64,000 nucleotides of DNA from Psychrobacter sp. 28M-43 (lineage in GTDB: Bacteria > Pseudomonadota > Gammaproteobacteria > Pseudomonadales > Moraxellaceae). The DNA lies in assembly GCF_014770435.1 (NCBI RefSeq), contig NZ_CP061739.1:1550001-1614000 (forward strand). The letters run 5' to 3'. The notes beneath the pieces are model-generated. The model was not told the DNA's origin. It was given only the letters and a program-made list of their open reading frames with translations, and did no database searches. This document shows positions 54,400 through 61,704 of this stretch, piece after piece. Both the position numbers and the translations under genes were made by a program. The first letter of the stretch is position 1; each line of letters opens with the position of its first letter.

Positions 54400-55293
54400 C
54401 TACTTATTATCAGCAAATAGCTTGTCTAGTGTCTGCTCAAACTCATGGTAGTTCAAGAAATCATAGAGCTCCATGCGAGTCTGCATGGTATCGACGACTT
54501 TGTCTTGTGTACCATCATCTAACAAATGCTGATAAACGTTCAATGCTGCTTTGTTCATAGCGCGGAAAGCGGATAGTGGATATAACACCATCTCAACACC
54601 CACACTATACAACTGATCAGTGGTATATAGATCTGTTTGACCAAACTCTGTCATGTTTGCCAGTACTGGAATATCGAGTACATCAGTGAACTTACGATAC
54701 ATCTCGATATCGGTCAGCGCTTCTGCAAAGATCATATCTGCACCCGCTTCTTGAAAGGCGACGGCACGTTCAACAGCAGCGTCTAAACCTTCTACTGATA
54801 GGGCATCTGTACGAGCCATCACTACAAAGTCAGGGTCAGTCTTGGCATCCAATGCCGCTTTTAGACGATCAACCATCTCTGAGATACTAACGATTTCTTT
54901 GTTAGGGCGATGACCACAACGTTTTTGCGCCACTTGATCTTCGATATGTACTGCCGCGACGCCTGCTTTTTCCATCTTTCTGATAGTTTGAGCGATGTTA
55001 AATGCGCCACCAAAGCCTGTATCGATATCGACAAGCAGCGGGGTATCGACGGCATCTGTGATACGGCGAGCATCTTCTAAGACGTTATCAAGGCTGGTCA
55101 TGCCTAGATCAGGTAAACCAAATGACGCATTGGCCACGCCAGCACCAGAGAGATACAACGCTTGATGACCAACTTGGGTTGCCATCATCGCTGTATAGGC
55201 ATTGATAGCGCCTGCAATCTGTAATGGTTGGTTGTTATCGTTTTTTTGAGCGAGGGCACTGCGAAAGCGCGCGCCTGCTGAAGATGAAGTCAT
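54400..55293 (-). CDS. prpB: 2-Methylisocitrate lyase PrpB
   Basis: PrpB splits 2-methylisocitrate into pyruvate and succinate. The 297-residue protein of the isocitrate-lyase superfamily has [17 protein letters not shown], the metal-binding [33 protein letters not shown] with the catalytic Cys, and MARTDAL. AAGGAC precedes the ATG. It is the first gene of the leftward prp series. Confidence 0.96.
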   Translation of the reverse strand: MTSSSAGARFRSALAQKNDNNQPLQIAGAINAYTAMMATQVGHQALYLSGAGVANASFGLPDLGMTSLDNVLEDARRITDAVDTPLLVDIDTGFGGAFNIAQTIRKMEKAGVAAVHIEDQVAQKRCGHRPNKEIVSISEMVDRLKAALDAKTDPDFVVMARTDALSVEGLDAAVERAVAFQEAGADMIFAEALTDIEMYRKFTDVLDIPVLANMTEFGQTDLYTTDQLYSVGVEMVLYPLSAFRAMNKAALNVYQHLLDDGTQDKVVDTMQTRMELYDFLNYHEFEQTLDKLFADNK

Positions 55294-55580
55294 GTGATTG
55301 TCCTTACATGGAGGGAAAATATTCTAATTGTTGTAGCTGATTATACTCAATTATTCATGCCTGAAAAGTTTGGATTCTCAATTAATATTTAATTTAAATA
55401 ATAATTGAATGTAGTATTTTTAATATTATTCATTATTCAAATAGCATTATGCAGTTATTGGTAATTTCTTATGATAAGTATTCATATTGCTTAAAATCAC
55501 AGCTTTTATAATCTTCTATTTTTTACATTTAGTTACAATTACTAAAGCTGCCTTGCCTTATTGATATAATTACACTCATT
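55294..55580. other. A+T-rich region upstream of prpB
   Basis: About 290 bases of strongly A+T-rich sequence lie upstream of prpB and should contain its promoter. I see several runs of ATTATT and TTAAAT but no clear operator palindrome and no gene. Confidence 0.4.
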
Positions 55581-55612
55581 AAAAAGCCCCAACAGCTAGG
55601 CTATCAGGGCTT
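55581..55612 (-). terminator. Intrinsic terminator of the NRAMP-like gene
   Basis: On the minus strand AAGCCC pairs with GGGCTT. An inner stem ATAGC / GCTGT extends it, and TTTTTAAT follows. It lies 54 bases after the stop of the transporter gene. Confidence 0.7.
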
Positions 55613-55665
55613 ATGTTTTGCTTGAATAAGATTGTTAAGTGCTGAGTTTTAAATTAAGCAAAAGC

Positions 55666-56952
55666 TTAAGCAAATAAACCTGCCATATTGGCCAAGAACA
55701 ATAATGCGAAACCTGCCAAGAATATCAAGCCCGCGATAGACAGAGCATTCATACCTGCTGACAGTTTCTTATGCTTTTTAACCAATGAGTAGTTTAACCA
55801 ACCAAAAATAGGCGCAGAGACGAACGCCGATATCATGGCAAACTTAAGCATAGCGCCTAGTTGTCCTGTGAAGAAAGTGATAATTACTAGACCACCACCG
55901 ATGGCATAGGTCGTCCAAAAAGCGATTTGCTTTTTATTGATTTCGCTTTCACCTTTTAGCAGGCGCCAGCATTCAGCATTAGCGCGTCCATAGCCATCAG
56001 CACAGGTGATGGTCGTGCCAAACATACACATAAAGGCGACGAAAGCGACCAGCAATCTCGACCATTCACCAATGGTTGCGGTATACATATTGATTAACTG
56101 GTTGATATAAGCACCGCCGACCAATTCAATATCTTGTCCTGATCCGTACTGGACAAACACACCTAACGATAAGAAGAACAACGCCAATATCGCTGAAACT
56201 GCATAGCCAACGTTAAAATCTAACAAGCCTTGGCTATGCGTGGTGTGATCTGCTTTGACTTTGGCAGAGGTCCACATAGAGGTAATCGCTGCAAACTCTA
56301 GCGGTGCTGGCATCCAGCCCATGAGTGCTACGATGAAGCCCAACGTGGCTAAATTCCAAGGAGAGGCCGCCACAAAATCTACTGCCATAACGGTTGGCTT
56401 GCCAGCAGCAATGATAACTGCAGCAACGGTTGCCGTGGTAAGCGCAATCATAATCCACTTAGTCACACCATCGAGCAACTTGTAATGCCCTGCAATCAAA
56501 AAGAACCAAGAGACCGCGACGATAATGAGAGATAACGCCATTGTCGACAGACCAAGTGAGGCTGGCAACATAAAGCCCAAAATTACGGCAGCAATAAGTG
56601 AAACCGCACCCGTACTAATAACCGCTGACAAGATAGAAAGAATAAAATATACCCAAAGATATACCTTTGAGCGTTTGGCATAGCCTGCAATCAAACTCTC
56701 GCCAGTATCGTAGACGTAGTCAGTTGCAAAGCGAAAAAACGGATACTTAAACACGTTGGCTAATACAATCATAATGGCCAGTTGCCAGCCATAGATAGCG
56801 CCGGCCTGTGTTGATGAAATCAAATGCGAACCACCAATGGCAGCAGTCGCCATCAAAATACCTGGACCAAAGATGCGCCAGCTAAAGCCCTCTTGTTGCG
56901 AGGCAACGCTATCGTCAGGGGCACTTGGGTTGTTGAGTTGTTGTGTGGACAT
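55666..56952 (-). CDS. NRAMP-superfamily transporter of unknown substrate
   Basis: This inner-membrane protein of 428 residues has about eleven hydrophobic segments. The first, FGPGILMATAAIGGSHLISST, corresponds to NRAMP helix 1, and MGWMPAPLEFAAITSMW to helix 6. The metal ligands of true NRAMP manganese/iron transporters (Asp and Asn of DPGN, Met of MPH) are not conserved. It therefore belongs to a divergent branch, and the substrate may not be a metal. I chose the ATG at 56952, with GAGGT upstream, over an in-frame start 12 codons earlier. It is followed by a terminator and lies upstream of prpB on the same strand. Confidence 0.85.
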   Translation of the reverse strand: MSTQQLNNPSAPDDSVASQQEGFSWRIFGPGILMATAAIGGSHLISSTQAGAIYGWQLAIMIVLANVFKYPFFRFATDYVYDTGESLIAGYAKRSKVYLWVYFILSILSAVISTGAVSLIAAVILGFMLPASLGLSTMALSLIIVAVSWFFLIAGHYKLLDGVTKWIMIALTTATVAAVIIAAGKPTVMAVDFVAASPWNLATLGFIVALMGWMPAPLEFAAITSMWTSAKVKADHTTHSQGLLDFNVGYAVSAILALFFLSLGVFVQYGSGQDIELVGGAYINQLINMYTATIGEWSRLLVAFVAFMCMFGTTITCADGYGRANAECWRLLKGESEINKKQIAFWTTYAIGGGLVIITFFTGQLGAMLKFAMISAFVSAPIFGWLNYSLVKKHKKLSAGMNALSIAGLIFLAGFALLFLANMAGLFA

Positions 56953-57236
56953 GAATACCTCGAAATGGTTAAAACAGCAAATTATCACTTACCTGTGTCA
57001 GCTTGCCAATGATCAGAAAAGAACGTCCTATAAACCGTCTAAATATAAAACGATTTACATCGTATCGACTTTATCACACCAACACTGTCTAGGAGAATGA
57101 TTATTCTAGTTATTATTACTATTTGTTTGCATTGCTATTCTTGTTAGTTAGCATACTTATAAAATAATATCAATATTTAAAATGAATTATTTTTGGCGGT
57201 TCTTTATAACACAATATTCAACGGATATCTGCCCAT

Positions 57237-58262
57237 TTAGGCCTGTGACACAAAATTTTGCTGCCGATAAGTAATGCCGCGCTGTTCATAGACGTGATAA
57301 ATGGCTGTGAGCAAGTCAGGTATTTTTGGGTGTACAAAGTCTTTGAGGGTGTGTAAATAAATAGGGGAGGTGACATTTTCATGAACCAAACGTTGGTAGC
57401 TGATCTGTTCCGTACGTACGGTTTGCAAGCTGGCAGGCACCAATGTAATACCTTCTCCTGCCGCGACCAGTCCCAATGCTACCTGCAAATCACTGACTGT
57501 CGTGGTCATAAAAGGTGAGATGCCATACTGGGCAAAAAGATGTAATAAAGGCTCAGTAATAGGCTCGCTAGATGCTGCTTCGTGAGTAGCAGCACGGTTG
57601 ACTCTACTTGTAGACAGCTTGTCGTTTGCTTGGGTCGCTGTTTCTGTCGTCACCGTGGACGATACTGGCAAATGTGTTTGATGATATAAAATTAAGCGAT
57701 TGTTCGCTAGGTCTATCAAGCGTTGCTTACGTACATTGGCAAGCGGGTGTGATTTTGGTAATGCCACCACGTAGCGTTCATGACGTAGCAGAATCTGCTG
57801 AATCCATGGATCTTGATGGGCAAATCGGCCAAAGCCAATATCAATCTCACCAGACTTGAGTGCATCTATTTGTTGATATGAGCTGATGTCTTTTAAATTA
57901 ACGTCGATATCAGGGCTGAACTGTTTAAGCGTGGCAATGATTTCAGGCAGTAGGCCATATAGCACTGAAGGCACAAAACCTATATTTAAAACGCTGCTTG
58001 GTGCTGATAGACGCTGAGTCATACTGGTCACCGTATCAATCTCGGTCAGGATAGTGCTTATTTTATCGTAGAAAAAACTGCCCGCTTCAGTCAGATGTAG
58101 TGGCCTGTGGTAGCGATCAATAAGCACCACGCCCATGTCAGTCTCTAACTGTTTTAGCAAGCGACTCAGGCTCGGCTGTGACAGTCCTGTTTTGGTGGCG
58201 GCAGCGCTAAAGCTGCGCAAATCGGCAACCGCGATAAATGCATTGAGCTGTTTTAAATCCAT
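57237..58262 (-). CDS. LysR-type transcriptional regulator (CatM/BenM-like)
   Basis: The 341-residue regulator has the N-terminal helix-turn-helix FSAAATKTGLSQPSLSRLLKQLE and the wing VVLIDRYHRPLHLTEAG. The effector domain with LNIGFVPSVLYGLLPEII, DIGFGRFAHQDPWI and AAGEGITLVP resembles CatM/BenM-type proteins. A Thr/Ala/Ser-rich insertion of about 35 residues (near residues 200-235) makes it longer than the usual 300. It is upstream of the NRAMP-like gene and the prp cluster, and is the only regulator near them, so it may control either. It is divergent from the membrane protein gene at 58496. Confidence 0.88.
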   Translation of the reverse strand: MDLKQLNAFIAVADLRSFSAAATKTGLSQPSLSRLLKQLETDMGVVLIDRYHRPLHLTEAGSFFYDKISTILTEIDTVTSMTQRLSAPSSVLNIGFVPSVLYGLLPEIIATLKQFSPDIDVNLKDISSYQQIDALKSGEIDIGFGRFAHQDPWIQQILLRHERYVVALPKSHPLANVRKQRLIDLANNRLILYHQTHLPVSSTVTTETATQANDKLSTSRVNRAATHEAASSEPITEPLLHLFAQYGISPFMTTTVSDLQVALGLVAAGEGITLVPASLQTVRTEQISYQRLVHENVTSPIYLHTLKDFVHPKIPDLLTAIYHVYEQRGITYRQQNFVSQA

Positions 58263-58495
58263 ACTATTGAGCCTGTCATAGTCTATGCTATCTATACATA
58301 GAACAGTTCTTAAGATTGGTTTATCATATTATTTAGAATAGTTCTTATCAATATTAGCGCTATCCCATAAATTGTGCTTGAAGATAATAGGTCGAGCAAC
58401 TATATTGTTGGCTAATAACACTGTTACACTATAGTAAGAAAATTCATTCTAGCAATCATTTAACACCAGTAGAAAAACTGGTTTGGTATTATTCT

Positions 58496-59515
58496 ATGAG
58501 CGACGAAAAAAAAGACGCTGGCACCGATTTTGATGAAAAATTGGCTAGAATTATTGACCAAAAGTCGCGTAAGCGTAATAACAACGACATCTATGAACGC
58601 TTTATTAATCGAGTCCATGGTTCTGAAGAGAACGATCAGGCTGCGTTTGAAACACTAGAAAGTGCAAAGAACCTTGCCGCTTTCGAACCCTTGAGCACAG
58701 AAGAGTTGCAGCTTTTTGAAGATCAAAGCAGTGAGCAAGAGTTATTACTAGAAACAGAAGATGCTACAGTAGCAAACATTCCCTCTAAAGCCTCAAATAC
58801 AAGTACAGTATTTGAAAATTTATCTGAAAATAATGTGTTGAGTATAGCTAACGATAGCGACAGTATTAGTATCGATGTCAATGATGTCAGTTCAGATACA
58901 GAGGCCTCAGAATATATAGATCGCAACAATATAGATAGTAGTAATCAAACAGAGTCACCCTCTACGATTGACCATAGTGAATCTGTCATAACTGAGATAT
59001 CAGATGATGATTCTTTAAACATCCCTTTAAACATCGAGAATGTGTCTGAATCAGCTATCGAAGAGCCAGTCATAGACAATAAAGTGATCAAAAGCAAGAA
59101 ATCTCTCATGATGGCTATGGCGATTGGTTTAATCGTATTGGTTGCTATTGCATTAATGCTTGTATTTTCAGGAGTCTTATCTACTTCTGCGGTTGATAGT
59201 ATAGACAACAGCACTGATGGTAATGTAGAGACAGACAGTACACCAGCTGTTAGTGCTGATCCAGTACTGTCTACTGACAGTCAAACAACTACGGATGGCG
59301 TTGACCCTGTAAGTACGCAACCAGCCATTACTCAGCAAGATACTTTGGACAACAATAGACAGGACCTGCCAGCTGTTAGTGAATCAGTGTCAACTTCTGA
59401 AGCTCCTACATCAGAGAATGATGCCGCAGTTATAGCTACTGAAGAAGCTGCCATAACTTATGAAGATTTTAGACAAGAGTCGCAGACTACCTTGTACCGC
59501 GAAACCAATGATTAA
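58496..59515 (+). CDS. Single-span acidic membrane protein with C-terminal DF-x-E motif
   Basis: The 339-residue protein has a long acidic, Ser/Asp/Glu-rich N-terminal part (about 200 residues). A Lys-flanked membrane segment follows at about residues 203-228 (MMAMAIGLIVLVAIALMLVF), then a Thr/Ser/Asp-rich periplasmic linker. The last 20 residues contain ITYEDFRQESQTTLYRE. The same motif occurs twice in the next gene's product. The charge pattern suggests the N-terminus is inside. No family recognised. A weak ribosome-binding site precedes the ATG. Confidence 0.78.
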   Translation: MSDEKKDAGTDFDEKLARIIDQKSRKRNNNDIYERFINRVHGSEENDQAAFETLESAKNLAAFEPLSTEELQLFEDQSSEQELLLETEDATVANIPSKASNTSTVFENLSENNVLSIANDSDSISIDVNDVSSDTEASEYIDRNNIDSSNQTESPSTIDHSESVITEISDDDSLNIPLNIENVSESAIEEPVIDNKVIKSKKSLMMAMAIGLIVLVAIALMLVFSGVLSTSAVDSIDNSTDGNVETDSTPAVSADPVLSTDSQTTTDGVDPVSTQPAITQQDTLDNNRQDLPAVSESVSTSEAPTSENDAAVIATEEAAITYEDFRQESQTTLYRETND

Positions 59516-59677
59516 ATGGTTTACGTTTTATACCATTTCAGACAGTTAGATAACCGTCTATCAATTTATTCGAGGCGTTCGTACTAGAAATTGTTGCAAC
59601 ACAATATAAAATTCGTATCATTATGTAAAAGGCATGGTTCTGTGCCATTGATGATATGAATTATATGGTACGTAACT

Positions 59678-60130
59678 ATGAACGACTCAGAAAACGTGAA
59701 TAATGATATCGAGCCAAAAAGCATCAGACCCCGTAGTCTTGTTCTTGCTATTATCAGTGTCATCTGTATTGTTCTAATATCTGCCTTCTATATGTCTAAC
59801 CGTATCTCTTCCACGCTATCTCAAGCGTCGACGACTAATAACGGTTTAGCAGTCAGCAATATTACTAAAGAAGCTAATGCTAATCAGACTGTACAACAGC
59901 ATTCGGATAGCCAAAATCAACCTAGCAGACCTATAGTTATTGACGGTCATGAAGATGACACCGCCATTAGCTATCATGACTTCAAGCAAGAAGCGCAAAA
60001 TGTGCTATTTCGTGAGGAAGAAAAGATCATACAAGCTAAGTACAGTGCACATGGTATAACGCCTGCTGTCAGCGCTGCAGACTTTAGGATAGAAGCACAT
60101 AAAACCTTATATCGTGAATCCAGTTATTAG
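59678..60130 (+). CDS. Single-span membrane protein with two DF-x-E motifs
   Basis: The 150-residue protein has an N-terminal cytoplasmic tail, a membrane segment at residues 21-39 (LVLAIISVICIVLISAFYM), a polar linker and two copies of the motif. These are ISYHDFKQEAQNVLFRE (residues 97-113) and VSAADFRIEAHKTLYRE (residues 131-147). The preceding gene's protein ends with the same motif. The two genes are 162 bases apart on one strand, and a terminator follows. No family recognised; probably a functional pair. Confidence 0.78.
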   Translation: MNDSENVNNDIEPKSIRPRSLVLAIISVICIVLISAFYMSNRISSTLSQASTTNNGLAVSNITKEANANQTVQQHSDSQNQPSRPIVIDGHEDDTAISYHDFKQEAQNVLFREEEKIIQAKYSAHGITPAVSAADFRIEAHKTLYRESSY

Positions 60131-60187
60131 GGCTGCTATTAGCGCTATGTTATGTTGATAGCTATAAGTCAGTAAGTGAATAATATT

Positions 60188-60239
60188 AAGCCCCATTTCT
60201 CCTCTCTAAACATGAGAGAAGAGTAATGGGGCTTTTTTA
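60188..60239 (+). terminator. Intrinsic terminator after the DF-x-E gene pair
   Basis: A long hairpin has outer stem AAGCCCCATT / AATGGGGCTT and inner stem CTCTC / GAGAG, followed by TTTT on the plus strand. It lies 57 bases after the second gene and faces the convergent oxygenase gene. Confidence 0.85.
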
Positions 60240-60280
60240 TGGGCTTAGTGCTCCATGCTTTAGCTAGCTTGCGGGTCGTG

Positions 60281-61447
60281 TTAAGCCAGTTGCTTTTTAA
60301 GCGTTCGTAAACGGCTTTTAAATTCTGAGCGGTCAACATAACAGCCTTTGAGACGACGCTCACCGACGTTTTCATCAAATGCGTTACGCCCATGCAGGAC
60401 TCGGCGGTTATCAAAAACCACCATTTGACCAGCCGCTAGTTTTAACTCAATCTTATAGCGACTGTCTTTTAATCGAGCCATCAGCTCTCGATAAGCAAGG
60501 TAGTAGTCGTACATAACATCACTTGGCAAATCAAAAACATCTGCAAGATGCGCGTTGTATTTGATTTCGACAATATTGCCAAAGTTGTCTAAATTGATGA
60601 CGGGATGGTGCTCACGGATATCATGGGCAGTGTCATGAAAACGAAAGGGGATGGCATATTCGGCAAGCAAGCGAAAATACTCAGGCTGCTCTTTTCGCAA
60701 CCCTTCTAACACCTTTAATCCATCCACGAAAGTAGATTCGCCGCCTATGCTTTCATTACTCAAAAAATGCAAAAATTGATAGCCTGGAGGCAATTCCTGA
60801 TTTGGCAAGTCGGTGTGCAAAGGTAATGAGAGCGAGGTATACGCCAAATTGATTGGTGATTTTTCTGATATGACATCAAAGGTCATACCGAAATTGGTCT
60901 GCCGCAGATAATCAACTCGCATTGCTGTCTGCACACCCGCATCAGCGTCATCTGGCATATTATCAATGATAGTAAGCCCATATTTATCCAGCGCACTCAT
61001 CCACTCATATAAAGCGCTGTCACTGGTCATGATGCTCTGCTGGTCATACATCGGAATGTGGTCAATAAACGTGCCATCCCAACTTTCATAAGGACTGCTA
61101 TGGTCCTTGGCCAATGCACTAGAATACCCAAACTCATGTAACCAGCTTTGTTCAAAGTGGCTAATATGCGCTTGTTCTGACCATTCAATCGTTAGCGTTG
61201 TATCATCAAAAGAGATGGAGAATGGATGGATATCTTTTGAGACACTCAGCAAATCAAAGCTACGCTCGCCAGTGTTCGGATGAAAAGCCGATGGGCAGTT
61301 ATCACGCAGCCAGATATAGTGATACGTACTGTCGATACCATCATTCCAGCGTATTTGAATGGCGCGGTCAATAAGCGCAACGGATTCTATTTGATAGTTA
61401 TTTGCTACTAATACGTCTAGAGATGGTGTTGCTTGAGGCGTTTCCAT
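60281..61447 (-). CDS. Gamma-butyrobetaine dioxygenase-like Fe(II)/2-oxoglutarate oxygenase
   Basis: The 388-residue protein has an N-terminal DUF971-like domain (YHYIWLRDNCPSAFHP) and a TauD-type oxygenase domain. The iron ligands are in LPLHTDLPN (HxD) and RRVLHGRNAF (distal His), with the 2-oxoglutarate Arg following in RRLKGCYVD. This two-domain form is that of gamma-butyrobetaine hydroxylase, which makes L-carnitine. Close relatives act on trimethyllysine, so the substrate is probable but not certain. No carnitine-degradation genes are in view. Confidence 0.85.
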   Translation of the reverse strand: METPQATPSLDVLVANNYQIESVALIDRAIQIRWNDGIDSTYHYIWLRDNCPSAFHPNTGERSFDLLSVSKDIHPFSISFDDTTLTIEWSEQAHISHFEQSWLHEFGYSSALAKDHSSPYESWDGTFIDHIPMYDQQSIMTSDSALYEWMSALDKYGLTIIDNMPDDADAGVQTAMRVDYLRQTNFGMTFDVISEKSPINLAYTSLSLPLHTDLPNQELPPGYQFLHFLSNESIGGESTFVDGLKVLEGLRKEQPEYFRLLAEYAIPFRFHDTAHDIREHHPVINLDNFGNIVEIKYNAHLADVFDLPSDVMYDYYLAYRELMARLKDSRYKIELKLAAGQMVVFDNRRVLHGRNAFDENVGERRLKGCYVDRSEFKSRLRTLKKQLA

Positions 61448-61544
61448 TGGAGCAGACCCTACATATACATGAAGTAAAAATGTATTTTACGGTATCTTGT
61501 TCGGATCGGTTATTCAAACAATGAATTACGAATCACCTAATAGG

Positions 61545-61647
61545 TAATATCAATCAACGCAGTACTAAACTGCGATTGATACCTGGCGAGATATTTTTTG
61601 AAGGGTTTTGAATAATATTAAGGCTTCGCGAACGAAGCCTTAATATT
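61545..61647 (-). terminator. Tandem hairpins behind ppc
   Basis: The stronger hairpin is a perfect 15-bp stem AATATTAAGGCTTCG / CGAAGCCTTAATATT (61614-61628, 61633-61647) with a CGAA loop. A second stem, CGCAGT / ACTGCG extended by TCAATC / GATTGA, lies near 61550-61580. There is little T-tract after the first. They stand between the ppc stop and the oxygenase start and probably end the ppc transcript. Confidence 0.6.
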
Positions 61648-61704
61648 TGCGACAATTGGTATAAGCTTTTTATTTAACCGAAAGCTAATTATCGAAAAGC
61701 TACC

